This document shows, one piece after another, positions 28,543 through 37,165 of a DNA stretch of 64,000 nucleotides. Each line of letters starts with the position of its first letter. The first letter of the stretch is position 1. The DNA comes from a bacterium SCSIO 12844 (GTDB lineage Bacteria > Pseudomonadota > Gammaproteobacteria > Francisellales > Francisellaceae). The DNA lies in assembly GCA_024397935.1 (NCBI GenBank), contig CP073743.1:930001-994000 (forward strand). Direction: 5' to 3'. The notes beneath the pieces are model-generated. The model had not been told where the DNA came from and made no database searches. It was given only the letters and a program-made list of their open reading frames with translations. The translations under genes and the position numbers were made by a program.

Positions 28543-28673
28543 CCTCAGCATCTGTTATAAAAGTCATGCATCAATCTGATTTATTTTCATCCAGGGTGAC
28601 CCTCTTTTTATTACAGAACTGATAATAGCAGTCAACTTATTCATAATAGCTACTCGATAATTAACTTTTCACA
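28539..28673 (-). repeat. Right arm of the 135-bp inverted repeat
   Basis: Inverted copy of 27510-27644. Homology stops abruptly at both ends: TTAA on the inner side, and CACA followed by divergence on the outer side. Unlike the left arm it is not flanked by recognisable transposase sequence. Confidence 0.85.
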
Positions 28674-28800
28674 AATGAGAATGAATCTTAATAATTGTGT
28701 TTAATTATATATCATAATTTATCTGTTTATTTTTTGATCTTGTTTTGTTATTATTTTAAAAATAAATGTAATTAATATAATTTATTAAATTAAGTTTCAT

Positions 28801-30141
28801 ATGGTTGGGTTGCATTGGAAGTCAGAAGAAGAAAAAGCAAAAGAATGGGAAATTGCAAAAAAATATCTTAAAGCTAAACAATTTATAGATGGTGTAAAAC
28901 TTAAACGTTCAAAGGGCATAATATCGCCTAATCAATATAGGGATTTACAAGATAAACTTCATTCTATAGCGCATTCTTTTATTTCTGTAAATGAGCAAAT
29001 CTTAGCAATGGCAGGTAAAGGTAATATTTTAGGAGAAGGCTCATTTGGAAAAGTAAAGCTAGCTGAAAATGAACAAGGTCAGCTATTTGCTATAAAAATA
29101 GTCTATGAAGCATATAAATCTGAAGATGAACTAGAAATTTTAAAAGATATTAATATACTAAGAGGGTATGCAACAAGGGAAGATAAACATTATATTGTTT
29201 TAGACTATTTAGGTGAGACATTAGATAATCTTTCGTTTCAAGATGAAAGACACAGGTTGAATGTGGGTTATCAATTAATTCATTTAGTATGTGGTTTAAA
29301 TACAGGTAAGTTTTCAAATCAAAGCAAAGCAATATTTCATAATGATATTAAACCTGAAAACATTGTTATAGATGAGAAGGGAATTGTACGCTTAATAGAT
29401 TTTGGTTCAGCATCGAAAGAAAAATCAATTACACTAAGACAAGGGACGCCATATTATCAGGCACCAGAAGTAGAAAAAGTTGGATATAGTTTAAAAACAG
29501 ATACTTATTCATTAGGATTAACATTACAAACATTTTTGCCCAAAAACTCAAAATTAATGCATACAGCAGAGTTAATGACAGCAAAAGATCCTCAACAGAG
29601 ACCTGATAAAGAAGCTGTGATATTTGATTTTTTAACCGAAATGTATCCTAAGGTTGATGAACTATCTGCACAACTTAATGCTTTTGGTTTTAAGCTAAGT
29701 GCTCATCAAGCAAGAGCCATATCTGTTTTATTAGAAAGTTCAACGCCAGATCTAAATTTAACTATTGCAGCAAATATTGAAGCTATTAAAAATAATGGTG
29801 TTTTGTTAGAAGCTTTAAACTGTGCTTATGACTATCTGAATTCTGGGCAGTTTTACTTTAATAGTGGTCATGGTGATCATGGTAGAGGGCAAACTTATAT
29901 TTTTGTACAGAATTTGATGAGTATTAAAGATAAAAATATGAATAATATAAGAAATGAAATGTCTAACTGGGTTAAAGGTTATGGCATATTTGCTCGTGCT
30001 TCAGGTGAAGATGAATATTCAAGATTAGGTTGTGCAAAAAGAGCTTCGTTTTGTCAAGGTGATAATGAGATGGATTTATTTTTTAAGCATGATCAAAAAA
30101 CACAGGACAAAGATAAGGATAGTGGCTGTATCATTTCATAG
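28801..30141 (+). CDS. Eukaryote-like Ser/Thr protein kinase ending in CaaX-type CIIS
   Basis: A 446-residue protein kinase. Gly loop GEGSFGKV (79-84), ATP lysine AIKI (K99), catalytic loop FHNDIKPEN (D182, K184, N187; HND in place of HRD), IDFGS (D200) and APE (221-223) are all present, so it is likely active. About 70 helical residues precede the domain and about 160 follow it. It ends DSGCIIS; Cys-Ile-Ile-Ser fits a farnesylation CaaX box. No membrane segment or PASTA repeat is seen, unlike housekeeping bacterial kinases. No clear ribosome site precedes the ATG. Confidence 0.82.
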   Translation: MVGLHWKSEEEKAKEWEIAKKYLKAKQFIDGVKLKRSKGIISPNQYRDLQDKLHSIAHSFISVNEQILAMAGKGNILGEGSFGKVKLAENEQGQLFAIKIVYEAYKSEDELEILKDINILRGYATREDKHYIVLDYLGETLDNLSFQDERHRLNVGYQLIHLVCGLNTGKFSNQSKAIFHNDIKPENIVIDEKGIVRLIDFGSASKEKSITLRQGTPYYQAPEVEKVGYSLKTDTYSLGLTLQTFLPKNSKLMHTAELMTAKDPQQRPDKEAVIFDFLTEMYPKVDELSAQLNAFGFKLSAHQARAISVLLESSTPDLNLTIAANIEAIKNNGVLLEALNCAYDYLNSGQFYFNSGHGDHGRGQTYIFVQNLMSIKDKNMNNIRNEMSNWVKGYGIFARASGEDEYSRLGCAKRASFCQGDNEMDLFFKHDQKTQDKDKDSGCIIS

Positions 30142-30211
30142 GTGCATTTTAATAAAGTTATATATAAACCATAAATAATATATCATTTTACAAATAAATA
30201 TTCTAACTTTC

Positions 30212-30242
30212 TTGCCACCAAAGTCTTGCCTTAGATTATAAT
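30212..30242 (+). promoter_or_regulatory. Candidate tol operon promoter
   Basis: TTGCCA (30212-30217) and a consensus TATAAT (30237-30242) lie about 55 bases before tolQ. The 19-base spacing is longer than ideal. Confidence 0.4.
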
Positions 30243-30293
30243 AAACGTAAGAATAAGCATAGAAAATTTAAATCATAAGGATTGGAGAAAATC

Positions 30294-30974
30294 GTGACAA
30301 ATAATCTGTCAATTTGGCATCTGGTAGGTAGTGCAGATCCAGTCGTAAAGTTTATTTTATTGGTATTGTTAGTTTGCTCTATTTGGAGCTGGGCAATTAT
30401 CATTCAAAGAACTTTATTAATTAAACAATATCGAAAAAATGATCGAGATTTTGAAAAGCGTTTCTGGTCTGGTTCTGATATGGGTAGGCTATATCAAAAT
30501 TTAGATAAAAATGAAGGCTTACTACAAGGTATTGTTGGTGTATTTCATAGTGGCTTTAAGGAATTTATGAAATTACATAAACGAAATGGTATTGGTGCTG
30601 ATGCGATTATTGATGGTATTAATCGCGTTATGAGAGTGACAATCACAAGAGAAGCTGATCGACTTGAAAATCAATTATCTTTATTAGCAACGATTGGTTC
30701 AGTTGCACCATATATTGGTTTATTAGGTACAGTTTGGGGTATTATGGCGTCATTTACTGTTCTAGGCGGTGTAGAGCAAGCAACACTTTCAATGGTGGCA
30801 CCGCATATTGCAGAAGCACTTATTGCGACAGCTTTAGGGCTATTTGTTGCGATTCCAGCTGTGATTGCTTTTAATCGATTAAGTCGCTCGATTGATCTTC
30901 GTGTTGCTGAGTTTGAGAACTTTCAAGATGAATTTTGCAGCATTATCCATCGTGAGGTTCATACACAACGTTAA
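30294..30974 (+). CDS. tolQ: Tol-Pal system proton channel subunit TolQ
   Basis: Inner-membrane protein that, with TolR, uses proton motive force for outer-membrane constriction at division. Three membrane segments are visible (about residues 20-40, 135-155, 170-190), with the ExbB/TolQ signature LLATIGSVAPYIGLLGTVWGIM. GGAG at 30284-30287 sets a GTG start at 30294; the upstream in-frame TTG at 30282 has no ribosome site. It is first of the operon. Confidence 0.95.
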   Translation: MTNNLSIWHLVGSADPVVKFILLVLLVCSIWSWAIIIQRTLLIKQYRKNDRDFEKRFWSGSDMGRLYQNLDKNEGLLQGIVGVFHSGFKEFMKLHKRNGIGADAIIDGINRVMRVTITREADRLENQLSLLATIGSVAPYIGLLGTVWGIMASFTVLGGVEQATLSMVAPHIAEALIATALGLFVAIPAVIAFNRLSRSIDLRVAEFENFQDEFCSIIHREVHTQR

Positions 30975-30998
30975 TTGAAAAATTAGGATGTATACTAT

Positions 30999-31430
30999 AT
31001 GGCTTATATGAAACGTCATAGAACAAAGCGTAAGGTATCTGCTGATATTAATGTTGTACCTTATATTGATGTGATGCTTGTTTTATTAGTTATTTTTATG
31101 ATTACAACACCGATGTTAACACAAGGTGTTAAGGTTGATTTGCCACAAGCAACGGCTAAAAAGATTCCACCAAAATCTGAAAAACCAATGATAATTACAG
31201 TCAATAATAAGGGGCAGTATTTTTTAAATATTGCAGATCAGCCTAAATTACCTTTAACATCACAGTCATTATTACTTAGAGTCAAAACGGAATTAAATAA
31301 AGATCATTCACGTCAAGTATTTGTCCGTGGTGATAAAAATGCTAATTATGGAGAAGTAGTTTCAGCAATGGTATTACTTCAAAAAGCAGGCGCACCCAGT
31401 GTTGGGTTAATGACGGATGATGATGCATAA
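30999..31430 (+). CDS. tolR: Tol-Pal system protein TolR
   Basis: Single-pass inner-membrane partner of TolQ. The family hallmark INVVPYIDVMLVLLVIFM near residue 20 carries the proton-path Asp (YID). The periplasmic part of about 100 residues follows. 143 residues is normal. Its 3' end overlaps tolA by 14 bases. Confidence 0.95.
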   Translation: MAYMKRHRTKRKVSADINVVPYIDVMLVLLVIFMITTPMLTQGVKVDLPQATAKKIPPKSEKPMIITVNNKGQYFLNIADQPKLPLTSQSLLLRVKTELNKDHSRQVFVRGDKNANYGEVVSAMVLLQKAGAPSVGLMTDDDA

Positions 31431-32292
31431 AAAAAAGTTTGCCAATTCATATAAAGGATTATTGCAGTTTGAGTTTTCATCGCGTAAAACATCATCAATT
31501 GCATTATTTGTTTCTGTTATATTGCATTTAATTGCTGCTATTTTATTGGTTATATTTTTAACCAATGACCAACCACAAAAAAAACGCACAGTTTCTATCT
31601 CAGTTAACCCAGTAGCAAATCAATCAATCGTTCAAGCTTCTGTTGTCTCTTCTAAAGCGGTAAATAATGAGCTAAATCGTTTAGATCAAATCAAAGAACA
31701 AAAACGTCAGGCAGAAATTCAAAAACAAAAGCAAATCCAGCGCCAAAAATATCTTCAAGAGCAAAAACGTAAAAAAGCTTTAGCACAAGCTAAGGCTAAA
31801 GCAAAATTAGAAGCACAAAAGAAAAAGCAATTAGCAGAGAAAAAGCGCCAGGATGAATTAAAAAAACAAAAAGAAGATCAAGCTAAAAAACAACAGCAGT
31901 TAGACTCACTTAAAAATCTAGGTTTAGCAGACATTGATCAACAAATTACTCAAGCTAATAATGCACAAAGACAAGCTCAGATTAAAGCACAAAATCAACA
32001 ACGTTTAGCGACCGAGGCTGATCGCTATAAAGCATTGATTAAGCAGGTAATTCAGTCTAACTGGACGGACCCTGAGTCACTATCAGAAGATAATGTTGTT
32101 TGGCTTAAAATTTCATTAAACTTAAATGGTGATGTTCAATCTGTCAGTATTTATAAGTCCAGTGGTAATGCGATTTTTGATCGACAAGCAATTTTAGCAG
32201 TTAAAAAAGCACAGCAATTGCCAATGCCACAGTCAGAAACATTAAAAAAACAATTTCAAAATATAACTTTAAGTTTTGGAGGAAATGATTGA
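31417..32292 (+). CDS. tolA: Tol-Pal system protein TolA
   Basis: Periplasm-spanning link between TolQR and Pal/TolB. A membrane anchor (about residues 27-50) is followed by a long Lys/Gln/Ala-rich helical stretch (about 85-210) and a C-terminal TonB-like domain (VIQSNWTDPE ... ILAVKKAQQLPMP). At 291 residues it is short against E. coli (421), with most loss in the helical part. It overlaps tolR, and its end overlaps tolB. Confidence 0.93.
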   Translation: MMMHKKKFANSYKGLLQFEFSSRKTSSIALFVSVILHLIAAILLVIFLTNDQPQKKRTVSISVNPVANQSIVQASVVSSKAVNNELNRLDQIKEQKRQAEIQKQKQIQRQKYLQEQKRKKALAQAKAKAKLEAQKKKQLAEKKRQDELKKQKEDQAKKQQQLDSLKNLGLADIDQQITQANNAQRQAQIKAQNQQRLATEADRYKALIKQVIQSNWTDPESLSEDNVVWLKISLNLNGDVQSVSIYKSSGNAIFDRQAILAVKKAQQLPMPQSETLKKQFQNITLSFGGND

Positions 32293-33608
32293 TGAAATCA
32301 ATGCGTCTGAGTATTTATCTTAGTATCTTTTTTTCGATTCTATTAGCATATAATCAAAGTTTTGCTGATATTTCAATTCATATTGAAAAGGGAGTCGACC
32401 GCCCTTATCCAATTGCAATTATTCCATTTAGTGGTAATGTACAATCATCAGAAGTTGTAGGAATTCTTGAAAAAGATTTAACAAATTCAGGCCGCTTTAG
32501 TTTATTAACAGAAGCTAAGATGCCTCAAAAAACATCAAATGTTAAGGATTTAAATTTAGTTCAATGGTCTAAAACAGGTGTTGAGTTTATTGTGTTAGGC
32601 CAAGTCAGCCAATCAACAGATAATCACTATGATGTATCTTTCTATTTAATTAGCCAATTAGGTGGACGATCACTAATTGCTAAAGCTTTTAAAAACATTC
32701 CCCAATCACAATTACGCGCTTTAGCACATCATATTAGTGATTTAATTTATCAAGGTGTTACGGGAACAAAGGGGTATTTCTCAACAAAATTAACCTATGT
32801 TGAAGTATTAAACCCATATGACCAAAAAAAGGCAGTGTATAAACTTGTTGTATCAGATTATGACGGAGTTAACCCTCAAGTATTATTAAAGCAAACAGGT
32901 ATTCCAATTGCATCACCGACGTGGTCACCTGATGGTAAGTATATTGCTTATGTTAGCTATATTAATGGACGTATGGCAATTTATCGAATTAGTATTGTGA
33001 CTGGCAAACGTCAATTAGTTTCAAATCTTGAAGGTATCAATAGTGCACCTGCTTTTGGGCCAGATGATACTTTAATGGCTTTAGCTTTATCAAAAGGGAC
33101 AAGCTATTATACAAATATCTATTTATTTAATCTTAAAAAGCATAATCTTGAAAAATTAACCTCAGTTGGTATCAATACATCGCCTGCCTTTTCACCCGAT
33201 GGTCAGTCATTAATATTTACGTCCAATCGAAGTGGTTTACCACAAATTTATCAACTTCAAATTGGTGAAAGCTATCCTAAAAGACTAACATTTGATGGCG
33301 TACAAAATATGGATGCACATTTCACTCCAAATGGTAAAGCAATTGTTTTTATGCATCAAGCACAAAGAGGAGGTGATTTAAATATTGCTAAACAGAGTTT
33401 AAAAGATGGTGATATCACAGTATTAACAGGTGGTAATGTAGATAAATCACCTAGTATATCACCTAATGGACAGATGGTAGTTTATACGCGTGCTTTAACC
33501 AATGGAAAGATTAATTTAGCGATGGTATCACTTGATGGGCAGGTACACATAGACTTACCAACAACAAAAGGTAATGTGCAGTCGCCTTCATGGTCGCCAT
33601 ACTTATGA
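32289..33608 (+). CDS. tolB: Tol-Pal system beta-propeller protein TolB
   Basis: Periplasmic protein that binds Pal. A signal peptide (LSIYLSIFFSILLAYNQSFA) is followed by the N-terminal alpha/beta domain and a WD40-like beta-propeller with repeats SPTWSPDGKYIAYVS, SPAFSPDGQSLIFTS and PSISPNGQMVVYT. 439 residues is normal. Its ATG overlaps the tolA stop. Confidence 0.96.
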   Translation: MMKSMRLSIYLSIFFSILLAYNQSFADISIHIEKGVDRPYPIAIIPFSGNVQSSEVVGILEKDLTNSGRFSLLTEAKMPQKTSNVKDLNLVQWSKTGVEFIVLGQVSQSTDNHYDVSFYLISQLGGRSLIAKAFKNIPQSQLRALAHHISDLIYQGVTGTKGYFSTKLTYVEVLNPYDQKKAVYKLVVSDYDGVNPQVLLKQTGIPIASPTWSPDGKYIAYVSYINGRMAIYRISIVTGKRQLVSNLEGINSAPAFGPDDTLMALALSKGTSYYTNIYLFNLKKHNLEKLTSVGINTSPAFSPDGQSLIFTSNRSGLPQIYQLQIGESYPKRLTFDGVQNMDAHFTPNGKAIVFMHQAQRGGDLNIAKQSLKDGDITVLTGGNVDKSPSISPNGQMVVYTRALTNGKINLAMVSLDGQVHIDLPTTKGNVQSPSWSPYL

Positions 33609-33719
33609 GTAATTCATATCATATGGGACTAAACTATTGGGCGAAGAAGTATTTTTTTGCTAATCTTTAGGACATGCATTTTAAATTTAGATTATATAAA
33701 ATATAAAGGAGCTAGAGTA

Positions 33720-34349
33720 ATGACTATGAAAATAAATAAGTTAGTTGGCGTATTGGCAGCTGTATTATTAGCAGGGTGTGCAACTCAGAAAGGTGCGCCA
33801 ATTGTTGATGCTGATGGCAATGCTTATGGGCCAGATGGTAGTAGTAATAGCGTCTCATCTCATGGTTTAGGAGAGCAAGGTAAAACATTTAGTGGGGAAG
33901 AGTTAGCTAAATATAATAGTATGATCAATGATTCACAAGACTATACGGATCAACAAAAATTAGAAATGGTTCAAAAGTTAAGCCAAATGCCTGTAACTGT
34001 TTATTTTGCATTTAATAGTTATTATTTGAAAAAATCCTCCAGAGATAATTTAGATAAAGTGGCGAGCTTTTTAGTTGAATATCCAAAACAAATTGTACGC
34101 ATTGAAGGCCATACTGACCCACGTGGTAGCGAGAGTTATAATTTAAATCTAGGCCAAAAGCGTGCTGATAGTGCAAAAGATTATTTACTTAAACATGGCG
34201 TTTCTAAAGATCAGATATGTACTGTCAGTTTTGGTGAGTTAAAACCTGCAGCATCTCCGGATGATTTTGGTGGTGATTGGAAAAAAGCTTATGATTTAGA
34301 TCGCCGTGATGTATTAGTCTATGGTCAGTCATGCGAAGGTGTTAGTTAA
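33720..34349 (+). CDS. pal: Peptidoglycan-associated lipoprotein Pal
   Basis: Outer-membrane lipoprotein that anchors the envelope to peptidoglycan. A lipobox LLAGC gives the acylated Cys near residue 22. The OmpA-like domain (about residues 90-205) has VYFAFNS, RIEGHTDPRGSESYNLNLGQKRAD, the usual peptidoglycan-binding stretch. AAGGAG at 33706-33711 fixes the start at 33720; the frame itself opens earlier. Confidence 0.95.
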   Translation: MTMKINKLVGVLAAVLLAGCATQKGAPIVDADGNAYGPDGSSNSVSSHGLGEQGKTFSGEELAKYNSMINDSQDYTDQQKLEMVQKLSQMPVTVYFAFNSYYLKKSSRDNLDKVASFLVEYPKQIVRIEGHTDPRGSESYNLNLGQKRADSAKDYLLKHGVSKDQICTVSFGELKPAASPDDFGGDWKKAYDLDRRDVLVYGQSCEGVS

Positions 34350-34352
34350 TCA

Positions 34353-35087
34353 ATGGCTATTAATCAAGCAATCAAAAAAATAGCCTTGCCTTTGGTGATT
34401 AGTTTAAGCTTATCAACAAATGTATTTGCTGCGACAAATGAGCAGCTTCAAAATCAAGTAAATCAGTTAAATACTAAAGTTAGGCAGTTAGAAAATCAAA
34501 TTAATTATTTAATGGATCGGCTAGAGAAATATAATCAATATCAATCTAGTATTGATAATTTGCGTAATCAAATTGAAGTAAATAATCATAAGATTCAGAC
34601 AACTGATGATAAAATTACACAAACAAATAAAGTCTATGATCAAAAGCTATCTGACGTTCAAAAAGATTTAAGTGCGCAGATTAAAAAAGTTGAAGCACAA
34701 AAGCTTAGAGATCCTCAAGATGTTGCTTATGAAAAAGCCTATAACCTAATGCTTAAGCGGCAATATAAAAGTGCATTAAAAGGCTTTAGTGACTATGTAA
34801 ATAGTTATTATAATGGTAGGTATTATTCAAAAAGTCTTTATTATATGGGCGTACTTTATTTAGCTGATGGTAAAGTATCTTCAGCAAAAAGTAAGTTTAA
34901 GCGAATTGTCGATCGTTATCCAAAGAGTGAGAAGTATCCAGATTCGTTAGTACAACTAGGTGCTATTTGTCGTGTAGAAGGTAATACTAAATTAGCTAAA
35001 TCTTATTTTAATAAAGTTATTAAAAACTATCCAAATTCAAAGGCAGCAAATTTAGCAAAAACAGAACTGAAAAAAATAAAATCTTAA
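34353..35087 (+). CDS. cpoB: Cell division coordinator CpoB (YbgF)
   Basis: Periplasmic protein linking Tol-Pal to peptidoglycan synthesis. It has a signal peptide ending VFAA, an N-terminal coiled coil (QLQNQVNQLNTKVRQLENQI, residues about 30-110), and C-terminal TPR repeats (KSLYYMGVLYLADGKVSSAKSKF region, about 125-240). It is the last gene of the operon, three bases after pal. Confidence 0.93.
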   Translation: MAINQAIKKIALPLVISLSLSTNVFAATNEQLQNQVNQLNTKVRQLENQINYLMDRLEKYNQYQSSIDNLRNQIEVNNHKIQTTDDKITQTNKVYDQKLSDVQKDLSAQIKKVEAQKLRDPQDVAYEKAYNLMLKRQYKSALKGFSDYVNSYYNGRYYSKSLYYMGVLYLADGKVSSAKSKFKRIVDRYPKSEKYPDSLVQLGAICRVEGNTKLAKSYFNKVIKNYPNSKAANLAKTELKKIKS

Positions 35088-35088
35088 T

Positions 35089-35114
35089 AGTCTAGTGAGA
35101 TTTGCTGGACTTTT
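35089..35114 (+). terminator. Rho-independent terminator after the tol-pal operon
   Basis: AGTCTAG and CTGGACT pair into a 7-bp stem (one G-U pair) around a 9-base loop, followed by TTTT, immediately after the cpoB stop. Confidence 0.5.
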
Positions 35115-35306
35115 CCAACTTTTAATTATTTCAAAATAATCAGTCATTTTTTTATGTGTAATCAATCAACTATTAATTTTAAGTAATTATTTTGTTTCTA
35201 TTTTAATTAAGTAAATTCAAAAATTAGATGACTTTAATTAATCACACTGATAAAAATTAGATATAACTGAATTGAGAATATAGTTTAACTATGGAGGTGT
35301 TGCATT

Positions 35307-37037
35307 ATGCTATATCGAGATTTATTAAGTCATTTTAAAAGTGTTTTAATTATGAGTCAGGTGGCATTTACTCGCCGTTGTCTTACTGTTAATAGCATAG
35401 GAAGTAGTATTGAAGATCAATATTCAGGAAATATTTCAGGTATAAAAGATTTTTACAATGCGCGGATGAAAAAATTTCTTGAAGAAGTCAGGTATAAACC
35501 ATCAAGTAATAGTGACTTACTATTTATTGAAGATGTAACATATGACCACTTTGAAAATAATTGTAAAAATTTATTAGATGATATTGAGGTTGATCGAAAT
35601 ACACTTCCAAATCTAATTTTACTAGAAATGACATTAAAGCATATTGTTGAAATTGATGATTATAAATTAAGTAATTTTATAAAAATGATGGCAAAAACAA
35701 TATATCCAGATATTCCAGAATATTTAATTGAACAGAATGTTAGCAAGTTAAGGCAAAATGCTTTAGAAAAAATAAATTCTCGTTTAAATATAAATCAGCC
35801 ATTAATAAAGATTGATTCCCTAAATAGTAAAATAGATGGTTTAAATCATGAAATAGATGATTTAACTCAACAATATGATGAGCTTCAAAGTAAATATAAT
35901 AAAATAAAAGAAATTAAGCAGGAAGCTAATATTATTTTACAAAATCAAGTTAGATTTTTAGAAGATATGGCATATGAGTATGTGGTTGGTTCTGAACAAG
36001 TATATAGCTCAACATCTGCAAATAAGATAAAACCCCATGATAGAAATGATTTTCATAAAATTTTCAGCTCTGATATGTTTGAATATAGTGAGTACTTTCC
36101 AAAACTTAAAAATTCATATCAAACAAACTCAGAAATGTTTGAAGAGGTGTTAAGTAATATTTTTCATAACTGTATTACTAATCGTAAAACAGCATTTATT
36201 CGAACACCCTTACAAGCAGGTGAAATGTCTCTTTATTTCATAGATGCAATTAATGCAAATCAAAGTAATTTAGGTATTAAAGCGTTACGTGGTAATGCAA
36301 GAACTAAAGAAAAATTTGCTTCTCAACGTTTAGATAATTGTCCATTTAATTTAAAAATGGCTTATGAAAGTGAACTTTTGAAGTTAGCAAATGAAGGACG
36401 AGATGTAGCATTGCCAGGTACTACTTCTGTTGAAGATTTAGAATTAGAAATAGAAACACAGTTAGATGATATTAGTGAAAGAATTGGTGAAAAGCAGCAA
36501 CAGCGCAATCAAAAATTAGGTCGGCTTGAACAAAAAGTTCATCGCAATGGTGGTATATTAAAAGAAGCATATAAAAGAAGTCTTGAGGTAGTAGATAATG
36601 TGGAAGTAATGCAGTCACAAGTACAAGAACAAAATCAGCTCAAAGACTCATTAAAAGCTGCTTTAATAAATGCTACTACCAAAGCAATGAAAAATATGGC
36701 TGATAGGAGTTATAAAAATACAGATAAATATAAAACATTAGACTATATTTTTAATAAAATTGATGATTTAGATCAAGATGATAGCGAAAATTTAACAAAG
36801 TATTTTTATTTGCTTGAGAGAACTGCTAGTACAAAGCGCGGTCTATTTGGTCGTAAATGGGGAAAAGCTGATACTTATTTGGCAATTAGTTCTGATTTAA
36901 CTCAAATTAGAGCTAAGTATGATTTTGTTGCTACTGTACAAAAAAATGTAGAGTCAAGCGAGCCAGCCTATATGACATATAAAAATTACTTAAGCACAAA
37001 TCTTGCTGAGATACGAAATATTGGAAATGATTTATAG
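35307..37037 (+). CDS. Large coiled-coil hypothetical protein
   Basis: Unrecognised 576-residue protein, with no signal peptide or membrane span. Coiled coils are predicted at about residues 165-230 (SLNSKIDGLNHEIDDLTQQY) and 375-450 (Glu/Gln-rich, ERIGEKQQQRNQKLGRLEQ). A good ribosome site (GGAGG, 35293-35297) fixes the ATG. Its size, coiled coils and lack of relatives I recognise resemble effector or structural proteins. It is followed by another unknown gene on the same strand. Confidence 0.65.
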   Translation: MLYRDLLSHFKSVLIMSQVAFTRRCLTVNSIGSSIEDQYSGNISGIKDFYNARMKKFLEEVRYKPSSNSDLLFIEDVTYDHFENNCKNLLDDIEVDRNTLPNLILLEMTLKHIVEIDDYKLSNFIKMMAKTIYPDIPEYLIEQNVSKLRQNALEKINSRLNINQPLIKIDSLNSKIDGLNHEIDDLTQQYDELQSKYNKIKEIKQEANIILQNQVRFLEDMAYEYVVGSEQVYSSTSANKIKPHDRNDFHKIFSSDMFEYSEYFPKLKNSYQTNSEMFEEVLSNIFHNCITNRKTAFIRTPLQAGEMSLYFIDAINANQSNLGIKALRGNARTKEKFASQRLDNCPFNLKMAYESELLKLANEGRDVALPGTTSVEDLELEIETQLDDISERIGEKQQQRNQKLGRLEQKVHRNGGILKEAYKRSLEVVDNVEVMQSQVQEQNQLKDSLKAALINATTKAMKNMADRSYKNTDKYKTLDYIFNKIDDLDQDDSENLTKYFYLLERTASTKRGLFGRKWGKADTYLAISSDLTQIRAKYDFVATVQKNVESSEPAYMTYKNYLSTNLAEIRNIGNDL

Positions 37038-37165
37038 CTTAGATATTTTTCCACAATAAGCTTATACACAACCTTGGTTCAATTATTGATTTAAATTGTA
37101 ATTTTTTGTGAAGCATGTTACCATTTTAAATGAATTTTTAAAATTAATACGGGGGGGAATTCAAT

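Noticed and set aside
36979-37070. TTTTCCACA and TTATACACA near 37047-37070 as a second DnaA-box cluster
   Set aside because: Only two sites in a short intergenic gap; single matches are expected by chance in AT-rich DNA.
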